A DNA stretch of 64,000 nt from Methylobacterium sp. Leaf123 (GCF_001423405.1 NZ_LMNS01000004.1:62001-126000); one strand, 5' to 3'. Shown: positions 46,802-57,863, counted from the stretch's first letter. Notes: generated by a model not told the origin, from the sequence alone. Numbers and translations are program-made.

Positions 46802-48073
46802 CTATTCCGGCCGCAGCAGCACGTGCTTCTTGCGTCCGAAGGAGAGCTTGATCACGCCCTCCGCCGTCAGGTCGGACGAGCGGAGCACCGCCTTCTCGTC
46901 GCTCACCTGCACGTCGTTGACCCGCAGGCCGCCGCCCTTGATCTGGCGGCGCGCCTCGCTGGTCGAGGGGACGAGCTTGGCGTAGTCCGGCCCGAAGGCG
47001 GTGAGCACGCCGAGGCCCGCTTCCAGCACCGCGGACGGCACGGGAATCGTCGGCAGGGATTGCGCCAGCGTGCCCTCGACGAAGGTTTTGCGGGCGGTCT
47101 CGGCGGCGGCCGACGCGGCCTCCGCGCCGTGCATCAGCGCCGTCGCCTCGGTGGCGAGGATCGTCTTGGCCTCGTTGATCTCGGCCCCCTGAAGTGCGGC
47201 GAGGCGCGCGATCTCGGGCAGCGGCAGCAGCGTGAACAGCTTGAGGAAGCGGCCGACATCGGCGTCCTCGGTGTTGCGCCAGAACTGCCAGTAATCGTAC
47301 GGCGAGAGCATCCCGGCATCGAGCCAGACGGCCCCGGCCGCGGTCTTGCCCATCTTGGCGCCCGACGACGTGGTCAGGAGCGGGCAGGTCAGGGCGTAGA
47401 GCTGCGGCGTGCCCATGCGGCGGCCGAGATCGATGCCGTTGACGATGTTGCCCCATTGGTCCGAGCCGCCCATCTGCAGGCGGGTGCCGAGGCGGCGATT
47501 CAGCTCCACGAAGTCGTAGGACTGCAGGATCATGTAGTTGAATTCCAGGAACGAGAGTTCCTGGTCGCGCTCCAGCCGCATCCGCACGCTGTCCATCGAC
47601 ATCATGCGGTTGACCGAGAAATGCCGGCCGATGTCGCGCAGCATCTCGATGTAGTTGAGCTTCGTCAGCCACTCGGCGTTGTCGACCATCACCGCGCCGT
47701 TTCCGCCTTCATCGAAGGAAAGGAAGCGCGAGAAGGTTTGCTTGATGCCTTCCTTGTTGGCCTCGATCTGCTCCAGCGTCAGGATCTTGCGCGCCTCGTC
47801 GCGGCCGGACGGGTCGCCGACGCGGGTGGTGCCGCCGCCCATCAGCACGACCGGCTTGCCGCCGGTCTTCTGAAGCCAGTGCAGCATCATGATCGAGAGC
47901 AGGTGGCCGACATGGAGCGAGGCCGCCGTGCAATCGTAGCCGGTATAGGTCGTCAGCCCCCCTTCCGCCGCCAGCGCATCAATGCCGGCGAGGTCCGAGG
48001 CCTGATGGATATAGCCGCGCTCCTGCAGCACCCGGATGAAGTCGGATTTCGGCGCGAAGCTCTCGGCGGTCAT
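46802..48073 (-). CDS. tyrS: Tyrosyl-tRNA synthetase
   Basis: TyrS charges tRNA-Tyr. The 423-residue protein has the class I HIGH-like motif [15 protein letters not shown] near residue 50, the KMSKS-like [15 protein letters not shown] near 235, and a C-terminal S4 domain ([19 protein letters not shown]). The motif [18 protein letters not shown] is typical of the TyrRS-1 group. It is a single-gene unit opposite anmK. Confidence 0.97.
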   Translation of the reverse strand: MTAESFAPKSDFIRVLQERGYIHQASDLAGIDALAAEGGLTTYTGYDCTAASLHVGHLLSIMMLHWLQKTGGKPVVLMGGGTTRVGDPSGRDEARKILTLEQIEANKEGIKQTFSRFLSFDEGGNGAVMVDNAEWLTKLNYIEMLRDIGRHFSVNRMMSMDSVRMRLERDQELSFLEFNYMILQSYDFVELNRRLGTRLQMGGSDQWGNIVNGIDLGRRMGTPQLYALTCPLLTTSSGAKMGKTAAGAVWLDAGMLSPYDYWQFWRNTEDADVGRFLKLFTLLPLPEIARLAALQGAEINEAKTILATEATALMHGAEAASAAAETARKTFVEGTLAQSLPTIPVPSAVLEAGLGVLTAFGPDYAKLVPSTSEARRQIKGGGLRVNDVQVSDEKAVLRSSDLTAEGVIKLSFGRKKHVLLRPE

Positions 48074-48213
48074 CGTGATCGGTCTCGGATGGTTTGGCGG
48101 CGCGACAGGGGCGCGGCCGGAATGCTATCCCGTGAGGGGAAGCGCTCGCGCGGGCTCTTAGCAGGGCAGGCCGCGAAAGGCACGAGCCCGGATTTTTGGG
48201 GATAGGGGCGGCC

Positions 48214-49347
48214 ATGGCGATGAAGCGCGCGATCGGCCTGATGAGCGGCACGTCTCTCGACGGGATCGACGTGGCGCTGATCGAGAGCGACGGCGAGCGC
48301 ATCCGCATCGTCAAATCCGCCAACGGCTTCGTCGCGCCCCTCGGGCCGACGGGCTATCGCGGCTACGACGAGGCCGAGAAGCTGCTTCTGCGTGAGGCGA
48401 CGCGGGATGCGGAAGGGCTGCGGGCGCGCACCGACCGGCCGGGCCGCCTCGCGGAGGCGGAAGCGTTCGTCACCCGCGCCCATGCCGAGGCGATCGAAGC
48501 ATTCCTGGCGGCGAACGACCTCCGGCCGGAGGACATCGACGTCGTCGGCTTCCACGGCCAGACGGTGATTCACCGGCCCAAGCTCGGCCTCACGGTCCAG
48601 GTCGGCGACGGCGAGGCTCTGGCCAAGCGTCTCGGCATCCGCGTCGTGTCCGACATGCGCGCCAACGACGTGGCGCAGGGCGGGCAGGGCGCGCCGCTGG
48701 TGCCGGTGTTCCACAAGGCTTTGGCCGAGGCCGCGGGATTCGCCGGTCCGCTCGGCATCCTTAATATCGGCGGCCTCGCCAACGCCACCCTGATCGATTC
48801 GAGCGGCACCATGCTCGCCTTCGATACGGGGCCGGGCAACGGGCCGATCAACGACTGGATGAAGGAGCGGGTGGGCCAGGATTTCGATGAGGGCGGCGCC
48901 ACCGCCGCCCGCGGCACGGTGGACGACGAGCTGCTCGAAAACCTGCTCGGCCATCCGCTGATCCTGCGCGCGCCGCCGAAATCGCTGGACCGCAACTGGT
49001 TCTCGCATCGGCTGGCCGGCTATCTCACGGTCGAGGACGGCGCGGCGACGCTCACCGCCTTCACCGCCCACGCGGTCGCCCGCAGCCGCATCTTCACGCC
49101 GGAGCCGCCGACCCGCTGGATCGTCGGCGGGGGAGGGGCGAAGAACGAGACGCTGATGGCGATGCTGAAGCAGCTCCTCGACGCCGAGGTGCTGAACGCG
49201 GACGACATCGGCTGGTCCTCGGACTTTCTCGAAGCGCAGGCCTTCGCCTATCTCGCGCTCCGTGCGCTGGAGGGATTGCCGCTCACCTACCCGACGACCA
49301 CGGGGGTTGCCGCGCCGGTGACGGGCGGGGTCGTCTCCGAACCGTGA
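48214..49347 (+). CDS. anmK: Anhydro-N-acetylmuramic acid kinase
   Basis: AnmK opens and phosphorylates 1,6-anhydro-MurNAc to MurNAc-6-phosphate during recycling of peptidoglycan fragments. The 377-residue protein starts MAMKRAIGLMSGTSLDGIDV with the ATP-binding motif. It has the substrate motif GNGPINDWMKE, the catalytic Asp in RANDVAQGGQGAPLVPVFHK, and GGGGAKNETLM near the C-terminus. The ATG at 48214 is preceded by a good GGGGCGG ribosome site; an ATG at 48196 is less likely. Confidence 0.95.
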   Translation: MAMKRAIGLMSGTSLDGIDVALIESDGERIRIVKSANGFVAPLGPTGYRGYDEAEKLLLREATRDAEGLRARTDRPGRLAEAEAFVTRAHAEAIEAFLAANDLRPEDIDVVGFHGQTVIHRPKLGLTVQVGDGEALAKRLGIRVVSDMRANDVAQGGQGAPLVPVFHKALAEAAGFAGPLGILNIGGLANATLIDSSGTMLAFDTGPGNGPINDWMKERVGQDFDEGGATAARGTVDDELLENLLGHPLILRAPPKSLDRNWFSHRLAGYLTVEDGAATLTAFTAHAVARSRIFTPEPPTRWIVGGGGAKNETLMAMLKQLLDAEVLNADDIGWSSDFLEAQAFAYLALRALEGLPLTYPTTTGVAAPVTGGVVSEP

Positions 49348-49357
49348 GCCTCGTCCG

Positions 49358-49996
49358 TTGAGCCTTGGCCACGCCCTGCGCCGCATCGTCGAGGAATATC
49401 CGCTCGCGCGCACCGACCCGCCGGCCGGGCATCCGCTCGCGCATGTGATCCGAAACGGCGCGCCGGACGAGCTGCGCCGGGTCCTGGCCCCCCTCGGCGG
49501 GCCGTTCCTGGTCAAGGGCAGCCCCGGCCGCGGCAGCCATTGGGCCGCGGTGCCGTGGCTCGCGGTGTTCGACCCCGCCGTGACGACGAGCGCCACCCGC
49601 GGCTACTACCTCGTCTACCTGTTCCCGGCGCACTGGGAGGCAGTGCATCTCTCCCTAGCGCAGGGGACCGTCGCGGCGATCCGCGAGCACGGGCGGCACT
49701 CGGGCGAGCACCTGCGCGCCAGCGGGGCCCGGCTTCGGGAACGGCTCTCAGATTTCTCGGATGTTCTGCCGGTCCCGGCGATCACCCTCGGCAGCGCGGG
49801 TGAGCTGCCCGAGGGCTACGAGGCCGCCCATATCCTCGGGCTAACCTACACTCTCGCCGACCTCGGCGACGAGCGGCGGCTGCACGCCGACCTCGCCACC
49901 GGCCTCGCCGCCTACCGGGCGCTGAAGACGCGGGGCGGGCTCGATCTTCCAGCCCCGCACTCGGGCGTCAGTGGGGTGGAGCCGCAGAGGCCGTGA
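49358..49996 (+). CDS. Stand-alone McrB N-terminal (DUF3578) domain protein
   Basis: The 212-residue protein contains the segment PFLVKGSPGRGSHWAAVPWL, AVFDPAVTTSATRGYYLVYL and FPAHWEAVHLSLAQGT, which matches the DUF3578/MrcB-like N-terminal domain of McrB restriction enzymes. There is no AAA+ GTPase domain after it and no McrC gene nearby, so it is a lone recognition-type domain. The start is a TTG at 49358, eleven bases after anmK, suggesting cotranscription. It may bind modified or foreign DNA or have been recruited to another role; function is unproven. Confidence 0.75.
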   Translation: MSLGHALRRIVEEYPLARTDPPAGHPLAHVIRNGAPDELRRVLAPLGGPFLVKGSPGRGSHWAAVPWLAVFDPAVTTSATRGYYLVYLFPAHWEAVHLSLAQGTVAAIREHGRHSGEHLRASGARLRERLSDFSDVLPVPAITLGSAGELPEGYEAAHILGLTYTLADLGDERRLHADLATGLAAYRALKTRGGLDLPAPHSGVSGVEPQRP

Positions 49997-50258
49997 GGCG
50001 GACGTTCAAGGCGTTCAGGACACGTAGCGCCGTGTCGAGGCTCGGATTGCCGTCATCCGACAGCGCCCGGTAGAGGCTTTCCCGCGATAACCCTGTCTCG
50101 CGAGCGATCTGGGTCATACCGCGGGCGCGCGCCGCGACACCGAGCGCCCGGCGAAACAGCGCGGCGTCGCCCTCTTCGACGGCCGCGGCGAGATATGCGG
50201 CGACGGCCTCGTCGCTATCGAGGAACTCCGCCGAATCGTATGGGCTCACCTCTGTCAT
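49968..50258 (-). CDS. Orphan HTH antitoxin (addiction-module antidote family)
   Basis: The 96-residue protein matches putative addiction-module antidote proteins of the HigA-like type: a short N-terminus (PYDSAEFLDSDEAVAAYLAA) and a helix-turn-helix ARGMTQIARETGLSRESLYR, followed by the LSDDGNPSLDTALRVLNALN helix. Normally a RelE/HigB-like toxin gene overlaps upstream. Here the upstream frame ends exactly at an ATGA overlap with this start but is only a short remnant. The 3' end overlaps the DUF3578 gene by 29 bases in convergent orientation. Confidence 0.85.
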   Translation of the reverse strand: MTEVSPYDSAEFLDSDEAVAAYLAAAVEEGDAALFRRALGVAARARGMTQIARETGLSRESLYRALSDDGNPSLDTALRVLNALNVRLTASAAPPH

Positions 50259-50380
50259 GCGGCAGCGTAGCCCACAGACGACATTCCAGCGACAGGCTCC
50301 TCGGTCGCGCCAAACCCGAGCGCACGCGGTGGATCGAAGATCGCGCGGAGTTTGTGCCGCCTCGCATCCCGCGCTAAGGC
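50255..50380 (-). pseudogene. Possible toxin-gene remnant upstream of the orphan antitoxin
   Basis: The minus-strand frame that ends at 50255 overlaps the antitoxin ATG as ATGA, the usual toxin-antitoxin coupling. Its last codons read KLRAIFDPPRALGFGATEEP then VAGMSSVGYAAA, which recalls the RelE/HigB-type toxin pattern LREIRFDP...VAGDKSG with the middle and the C-terminus deleted. Only about 40 codons fit before aroC begins at 50390 on the other strand. The identification rests on position and faint similarity. Confidence 0.35.
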
Positions 50381-50389
50381 ACGCGCGCC

Positions 50390-51490
50390 ATGTCGCACAA
50401 CACCTTCGGCCACCTGTTCCGCGTCACCACCTTCGGCGAGAGCCACGGGGTGGCGCTCGGCTGCGTGGTAGATGGGTGTCCGCCCGGCCTCGCGCTCGAA
50501 GCCGAGGAGATCCAGGCGGAGCTCGACCGGCGCAAACCCGGCCAGTCGCGCTTCACCACGCAGCGGCGCGAGCCCGATCAGGTGAAGATCCTGTCCGGCG
50601 TGTTCAGCGACGACCGCACCGGCGGGCGCCAGCTCACCACCGGCACGCCGATCGCGCTGATGATCGAGAACACCGATCAGCGCTCGAAAGACTATTCCGA
50701 GATCCGCGACAGCTACCGCCCCGGCCATGCCGATTTCACCTACGACGCCAAGTACGGCATCCGCGATTATCGCGGCGGCGGACGCTCCTCCGCCCGCGAG
50801 ACCGCCGCGCGGGTTGCGGCCGGCGCGGTGGCGCGCAAGGTCATCCCCGGCATCACCATCCGCGCCGCCCTGGTGCAGATGGGGCCGCACGCGATCGACC
50901 GCGCGAACTGGGACTGGGAGCAGGTCGGCCAAAACCCGTTCTTCTGCCCCGATGCGAAGGCGGCCGCGCTCTACGAGACCTATCTCGACGCGATCCGAAA
51001 GGACGGCTCCTCGGTCGGCGCGGTGATCGAGGTGGTGGCCGAGGGCGTGCCGCCCGGCCTCGGCGCGCCGATCTACGGCAAGCTCGACGCGGATCTGGCC
51101 GCGGCGATGATGTCGATCAACGCGGTCAAGGGCGTCGAGATCGGCGACGGCTTCGCGGCGGCCGCTTTGCGCGGCGAGGACAATGCCGACGAGATGCGCG
51201 CCGGCAATGACGGCCGCCCGCGCTTTCTCGCCAACCATGCCGGCGGCATCCTGGGCGGCATCTCGTCGGGCGAGCCGGTGGTTGTCCGGTTTGCCGTGAA
51301 GCCGACCTCCTCGATCCTGACGCCGCGCCAGAGCGTGAACCGCGACGGGGCTGAGATCGATCTCATCACCAAGGGCCGCCACGACCCCTGCGTCGGCATC
51401 CGCGCCGTCCCCGTCGCCGAGGCGATGATGGCCTGCGTGCTGGCGGACCATTATCTTCGCCATCGCGGGCAGAATGGCGAGCGCCCGTGA
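50390..51490 (+). CDS. aroC: Chorismate synthase
   Basis: AroC makes chorismate from 5-enolpyruvylshikimate-3-phosphate with reduced FMN, the last step of the shikimate pathway. The 366-residue protein starts [20 protein letters not shown] and contains [20 protein letters not shown] and the C-terminal [20 protein letters not shown], all family signatures. The FMN-binding His is present in the N-terminal motif. Length is normal. Confidence 0.98.
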   Translation: MSHNTFGHLFRVTTFGESHGVALGCVVDGCPPGLALEAEEIQAELDRRKPGQSRFTTQRREPDQVKILSGVFSDDRTGGRQLTTGTPIALMIENTDQRSKDYSEIRDSYRPGHADFTYDAKYGIRDYRGGGRSSARETAARVAAGAVARKVIPGITIRAALVQMGPHAIDRANWDWEQVGQNPFFCPDAKAAALYETYLDAIRKDGSSVGAVIEVVAEGVPPGLGAPIYGKLDADLAAAMMSINAVKGVEIGDGFAAAALRGEDNADEMRAGNDGRPRFLANHAGGILGGISSGEPVVVRFAVKPTSSILTPRQSVNRDGAEIDLITKGRHDPCVGIRAVPVAEAMMACVLADHYLRHRGQNGERP

Positions 51491-51508
51491 GAACGCACGA
51501 TCTCCCAT

Positions 51509-51640
51509 CGATCCCCTCATCCTGAGGTGCCGCGAAGCGGCCTCGACGAAGGCTTCAGATCCCGCGCGATGCCCGGAGACCCCTTCGAGGCCTGCGCCGT
51601 CGCTTCGGCACCTCAGGGTGAGGCGGTGGATGAGGGATCG
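51509..51640. repeat. 132-bp inverted repeat, CCTCATCCTGAGG type, between aroC and ribB
   Basis: The outer arms CGATCCCCTCATCC (51509-51522) and GGATGAGGGATCG (51628-51640) pair, and inner arms CCTGAGGTGCCG...AAGCG and CGCTTCGGCACCTCAGG extend the stem past 30 bp. The core is shared with the short copy at 34523-34562. The element forms a long cruciform or mRNA hairpin after aroC. Confidence 0.75.
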
Positions 51641-51687
51641 CCGATTGGTGTAACGACTGTTTTCAAACCGCTGAACGAGACGAAGCC

Positions 51688-52767
51688 GTGCCCCATTGCA
51701 GCGTCACCGAGGCCATCGAAGCCTTCGCCCGCGGCGAGATCGTGGTCGTCACCGACGACGACGACCGCGAGAACGAGGGCGACCTCGTCGTCGCCGCCTC
51801 GCTCTGCACGCCGGAGAAGATGGCATTCATCATCCGCAACACCTGCGGCATCGTCTGCGCGCCGATCACCCTCGACGAAGCGCGCCGCCTCCATCTCGAC
51901 CCGATGGTGGCCTCGAACGACGCGCCGCTCGGCACCGCCTTCACCGTCACGGTGGATGTGCGCCACGGGCTCACCACCGGCATCTCGGCCGAGCAGCGCT
52001 GCAACACCGTCCGCGCGCTCGCCAACGGCAATATGGGCGCGGGCGATTTCGTGCGGCCGGGCCACGTCTTCCCGCTCATCGCTCGCGATGGCGGCGTGCT
52101 GATGCGCTCCGGGCATACGGAAGCCGCGGTCGATCTGTGCAAGCTCGCGGGTCTGCCGCCGGTCGGCGTGATCTGCGAACTCGCCAACGACGACGGCACC
52201 GTGATGAAGGGGCCGCAGATCGACACGTTTTCCGAGCAGCACAGCCTCAAGCGGGTCTCGGTGGCTGATCTCATCGCCTACCGCCAAGCCCGCGACCGGC
52301 TGGTCGAGCGCGTCGGCACCTTCCCGGTGAAGTCCGAGTTCGGGGCGATGACCGGCTATGCCTACGTCACCCCGTTCGAGCCGATCCAGCAATTCGCCTT
52401 CGTCCACGGTGCCATCGGCGACGGCCGCAACATGCCGGTGCGCCTGCACCGCTCCAACGTCGTCGCCGACGTGATCGAGGGCGGGGCGCAGATCGACTCG
52501 GTGATGCGCCGCTTCGCCAAGGAGGGCCGCGGCATCCTCGTTTATCTGCGCGACGGCACCGCGGGCGTGCCGCTCAACCGCTACGCCGAGGAAGAGGGCG
52601 CCGAGGCGCAGCGCGTGCGCCAGTGGCGCGAGGTGGGGCTCGGCGCGCAAATCCTGCGCGACCTCGGCGTTGTCTCGATCCGCAACCTGTCCTCGTCGTC
52701 GCGCTCCTATGTCGGCCTGTCGGGCTTCGGCATCGAGCTGGTCAGCGAAGAGCCGCTGGAGGGCTAA
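51688..52767 (+). CDS. ribB: 3,4-dihydroxy-2-butanone-4-phosphate synthase with degenerate RibA-like domain
   Basis: The N-terminal half (about residues 1-205) is a complete RibB. It shows DDDDRENEGDLVVAA with the metal and substrate acidic residues, RSGHTEAAVDLCKLAGL, and CELANDDGTVMKG, and makes the four-carbon precursor of riboflavin. The C-terminal half (about 215-359) has the GTP cyclohydrolase II fold but lacks the three zinc-binding Cys (RLHRSNVVADV replaces the HSECLTGD-type motif), so it is probably inactive for GTP. Such hybrids are known in proteobacteria. The start is a GTG at 51688. Confidence 0.92.
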   Translation: MPHCSVTEAIEAFARGEIVVVTDDDDRENEGDLVVAASLCTPEKMAFIIRNTCGIVCAPITLDEARRLHLDPMVASNDAPLGTAFTVTVDVRHGLTTGISAEQRCNTVRALANGNMGAGDFVRPGHVFPLIARDGGVLMRSGHTEAAVDLCKLAGLPPVGVICELANDDGTVMKGPQIDTFSEQHSLKRVSVADLIAYRQARDRLVERVGTFPVKSEFGAMTGYAYVTPFEPIQQFAFVHGAIGDGRNMPVRLHRSNVVADVIEGGAQIDSVMRRFAKEGRGILVYLRDGTAGVPLNRYAEEEGAEAQRVRQWREVGLGAQILRDLGVVSIRNLSSSSRSYVGLSGFGIELVSEEPLEG

Positions 52768-52876
52768 AGACTGGCAGCCGCGCGGCCCCTTGCGGGCAAG
52801 CGCGGCCGTTCCCAGTTCCTTTTCGAGGCGGCTTCGTCAGCGACACGCGGCCGTCGGTTTCGGAAAAGGAGCGTGC

Positions 52877-53110
52877 ATGGTCCTCGTCCCCTGTCCGGCC
52901 TGCGATCACCGCGTCTCGGAGAAGGCGTTCGCCTGCCCGTCCTGCGGGCATCCCGGCCGTGCCGCCGACCGGCACGGGGTCGTGCCGGCGCTGAGCCGCG
53001 TCGCCGGAACCTACGTCTCCGCCAACGCCGTGACCGGGGCGATTCTCGGCAGCGTGATGTTCCTCAGCGTCGCCGCCGTGCTCATCACGCTGATCCTCGC
53101 GCACCGGTAG
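52877..53110 (+). CDS. Small zinc-ribbon membrane protein
   Basis: The 77-residue protein has two CxxC pairs (CPACDHRVSEKAFACPSCGH) forming a zinc ribbon at residues 6-25. A basic linker and one C-terminal membrane helix (about ILGSVMFLSVAAVLITLILA) follow. It is probably a tail-anchored inner-membrane protein with the ribbon in the cytosol. No family or partner can be named. Confidence 0.7.
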   Translation: MVLVPCPACDHRVSEKAFACPSCGHPGRAADRHGVVPALSRVAGTYVSANAVTGAILGSVMFLSVAAVLITLILAHR

Positions 53111-53132
53111 GCGCAACGGCCGGCGGTGCCCG

Positions 53133-54107
53133 TCACCGCCCCATCAGCGCATCCATGTGGGCGGCGACCGAGCGGGCGAGCCCGTCGAGACTGTAGCCGC
53201 CCTCCAGGATCGACACGACGCGGCCGCCGGCATGGCGGTCGGCGATCTCCATCAGCCGCCGCGTCGCCCAGCCGAAATCCGCCTCTTCGAGTTGGATGTT
53301 GGCCAGGGGATCGAGCTTGTGCGCGTCGAACCCCGCCGAGATCACGATCAGGTCGGGCGCGAAGGCGTCGAGCCGCGGCAGGATGCGGGCCTCGAAGGCC
53401 TCGCGAAACAATTCGCTGCCGTCGAAGGCTTTGAGCGGCGCGTTGACGATGGTGTCGTGGTCGCCGCGCTCGCCCGTGGCGCCCGATCCCGGAAACAGCG
53501 GCATCTGGTGCGTCGAGGCATACATCACCGTCTTGTCGGCCCAGAAGATGTCCTGCGAGCCGTTGCCGTGGTGGACATCCCAATCCACCAGCGCGACGCG
53601 CGTGGCACCGAACGCCTTCTGTGCGTGGCGCACGGCGATCGCCGCGTGGTTGAACAGGCAGAAGCCCATGGCGCGACCGCGCTCGGCATGGTGGCCGGGC
53701 GGGCGCATGGCGACGAAGGCGTTGGCGCATTCCCCCTTCATCACCGCATCGACCGCATGGTTCGACCCGCCGATGGCGTGCAGGCAGGTGTTGAGCGTGC
53801 CCGGCGACATCAGCGTATCGCCGTCGATCTGAAAGAAGCCCTCGTCGGGCGAGGCCGCGACGATGGTCTCGACGTAGGATGCGGGGTGGGCGAGTTCGGC
53901 GATCGCCGCCTCGGCCTTCGGCGCATGGCAGCGCACCAGGGCGGCGAAGCGCTCGTCCTCGAGGGCGCGCTCGACCGCCTGCATGCGGGCCGGCCGCTCG
54001 GGATGGCCGGTCGGGACCGCGTGTTCGACCGCGCTCGGATGGGTGACGTACAGGGTGCTCAGGGCCGTTTCTCCCGGTGCCCAAGGCGATGATGCCCGTT
54101 CGGGCAC
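53133..54107 (-). CDS. Histone deacetylase-family (acetoin utilisation-type) amidohydrolase
   Basis: The product is a zinc deacetylase or polyamine/acetyl-amide hydrolase of the HDAC superfamily. It shows RPPGHHAERGRAMGFC (catalytic His pair), LVDWDVHHGNGSQDIFW (zinc Asp and His) and LIVISAGFDAHKLDPL (second zinc Asp). The GTG at 54107 gives 324 residues. Relatives start MSTLYVTHPS, which corresponds to a CTG at 54062 preceded by GGGAGA, so a CTG start (310 residues) is possible. The physiological substrate is unknown. Confidence 0.88.
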   Translation of the reverse strand: MPERASSPWAPGETALSTLYVTHPSAVEHAVPTGHPERPARMQAVERALEDERFAALVRCHAPKAEAAIAELAHPASYVETIVAASPDEGFFQIDGDTLMSPGTLNTCLHAIGGSNHAVDAVMKGECANAFVAMRPPGHHAERGRAMGFCLFNHAAIAVRHAQKAFGATRVALVDWDVHHGNGSQDIFWADKTVMYASTHQMPLFPGSGATGERGDHDTIVNAPLKAFDGSELFREAFEARILPRLDAFAPDLIVISAGFDAHKLDPLANIQLEEADFGWATRRLMEIADRHAGGRVVSILEGGYSLDGLARSVAAHMDALMGR

Positions 54108-54362
54108 CCCGCCTCGTCGCGTGCCGCCCTGCGAAAGCGGGGCGAGCGTGTTGTTGCCGATGCGGTGCGCCCGATCTTGCGCCGGACCTTCCACCGCCCT
54201 TGTCGTCTCGAACTTGTCGATCTTGTCGCCCGCGCGCAACAGCGCAAAACGGGACAGGCGCGCGGATCGATCTCGTCCACAACCGGCCGTGTCGCGGTCC
54301 AAGCTTGGCCACAAACCGACCTTCAACCTGCGGTGGCTTTTCTCGAACGACCGGCCCCCGTC

Positions 54363-55001
54363 ATGCGCCCTTTGCCCGCCCTCGCGCTTCTCGTGGGCCT
54401 CGTGCCGCTCGCGGCCTGCCAGTCGCAGACGGCGCAGGTCGCTCAACCCGTCCCCCTCGTCGGTGAATTGCCCGCCGTGCCGCCGCTGCCGCCGGGGCCG
54501 GAGCGGGATGCGGCCTGGATGAAGCTGGCGCCGAAAGCCCCGCTCGATCCGGCGCTGGCCCGCACCACCGTCGATTTCGCGACCCGCGAGCCCGTCGGCA
54601 CCCTCGTCGTCGATACGGCCGAGCGGCGGCTCTACCTCGTGCAGCCCGGCGGCAAGGCGATGCGCTACCCCGTCTCGGTGGGGCGGGCGGGCCTCGAATG
54701 GACCGGCCGGGCCGAGATCGACCGCAAGCTCGAATGGCCGGACTGGAACCCGGCCCCCGAGATGATCGGCCGCCACCCCGATCTGCCGTCGCGCCTGGAG
54801 GGCGGCCCGTTCAGCCCGATCGGCGCCCGCGCGCTCTACCTCGCGCAGAATCGCAAGGACACGCTCTACCGCATCCACGGCACCAACGAGCCGGAGACGA
54901 TCGGGCAGGCGGTCTCCTCGGGCTGCATCCGCATGCTGAACGAGGACGTGATGGACCTCTACGAGCGCGTGCCCGTCGGGACGAAGGTCGTGGTTCGCTA
55001 A
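54363..55001 (+). CDS. L,D-transpeptidase lipoprotein (YkuD domain)
   Basis: L,D-transpeptidases make 3-3 cross-links in peptidoglycan or attach proteins to it. The 212-residue product has a lipoprotein signal with lipobox LAAC (LLVGLVPLAACQSQ), a Pro-rich linker, and a YkuD domain with the catalytic motif IHGTNEPETIGQAVSSGCIR. The nucleophilic Cys and the His are intact. The ATG at 54363 is chosen over a longer frame starting at 54165, which would overlap the divergent gene's upstream region. It likely acts in the periplasm anchored to a membrane. Confidence 0.9.
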   Translation: MRPLPALALLVGLVPLAACQSQTAQVAQPVPLVGELPAVPPLPPGPERDAAWMKLAPKAPLDPALARTTVDFATREPVGTLVVDTAERRLYLVQPGGKAMRYPVSVGRAGLEWTGRAEIDRKLEWPDWNPAPEMIGRHPDLPSRLEGGPFSPIGARALYLAQNRKDTLYRIHGTNEPETIGQAVSSGCIRMLNEDVMDLYERVPVGTKVVVR

Positions 55002-55173
55002 AGAGAGTCTTACTTTGCCAAAGCAAGCTTTTCGAAAGGCTCAATCGTGAGCAGCCGTTTACCTGAACACGGGTTCAGATTTGGCCATTAACCTCTTCGA
55101 GCGTTGTCGGTCCGTAATGTCAGCACAGACACGGACGAACACCGGCGACAACGAGCTCGAAAGGCACCTGACC

Positions 55174-55632
55174 ATGACCAACACTGCTCTTGAACTGTTC
55201 TGCACCCGCATCGTCGACGCCGGCAGCCTGAACCAGGACGACGTTCGCGAACTCGCCCGCGACATCCTCCCCGACGGCATCATGGGCCGCGACGAGGCCG
55301 ACCTGCTGCTGGCGCTGGACCGCGCCGTCGCCGACACCCACGAAGGCTTTGCCGCCTTCGTCACGGCGGAAGTCGTGAACTTCGCCGTCTACGGCGAGCG
55401 CCCCACCGGCATCATCACCCGCGAGATGTCCGCATGGCTCTCCGCCTCCATCGCCGGCCGCAAGGGCCCGACCGCGCTCGGCGCCCGCATCGCCATGGAG
55501 ATCGTGCGCGAGGCCGACACCAGCGACGAGACGCTGATCGCCTTCGCCCTCAAGGCCAAGAGCGCGACCGCCAAGAGTGCAACCGCCAAGGCCGTCGCCT
55601 GCCGCACCGGTCGCATGCCCTGCGCTGCATGA
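55174..55632 (+). CDS. Protein of unknown function with C-terminal Ser/Ala/Lys repeat
   Basis: The 152-residue protein is mostly helical and acidic in its first 120 residues (LCTRIVDAGSLNQDD-like helices around DVRELARDILPDGIMG), and ends in an AKSATAKSATAKAVA repeat with a final Cys-containing tail. It has no signal peptide or membrane helix. The ATG at 55174 follows a GAAAGG ribosome site; an upstream ATG at 55081 would add 31 residues. No known domain is recognised. It lies alone between the L,D-transpeptidase and pccA. Confidence 0.65.
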   Translation: MTNTALELFCTRIVDAGSLNQDDVRELARDILPDGIMGRDEADLLLALDRAVADTHEGFAAFVTAEVVNFAVYGERPTGIITREMSAWLSASIAGRKGPTALGARIAMEIVREADTSDETLIAFALKAKSATAKSATAKAVACRTGRMPCAA

Positions 55633-55859
55633 TGAATTCAGTTTTGAGCCCAGATACGCCGAGGGCATCCGCTCCGCGGCCAGCATCCGAGCCCCATCGA
55701 AATTCGAATTGACGGCGCCTCAATCGGATTTCACCGAAGCTGGCCTTTTGGGGAGTGCCGCATAGCTTCCGTCTCTCGCGTAAGTGCTTTATCGGGATGC
55801 GTTCGGGCTTGCCTTCGGGAGGGGCAGGTCGGGACAGTCACCCTCAAGAAGCGGCTGCG

Positions 55860-57863
<2,004 letters not shown>

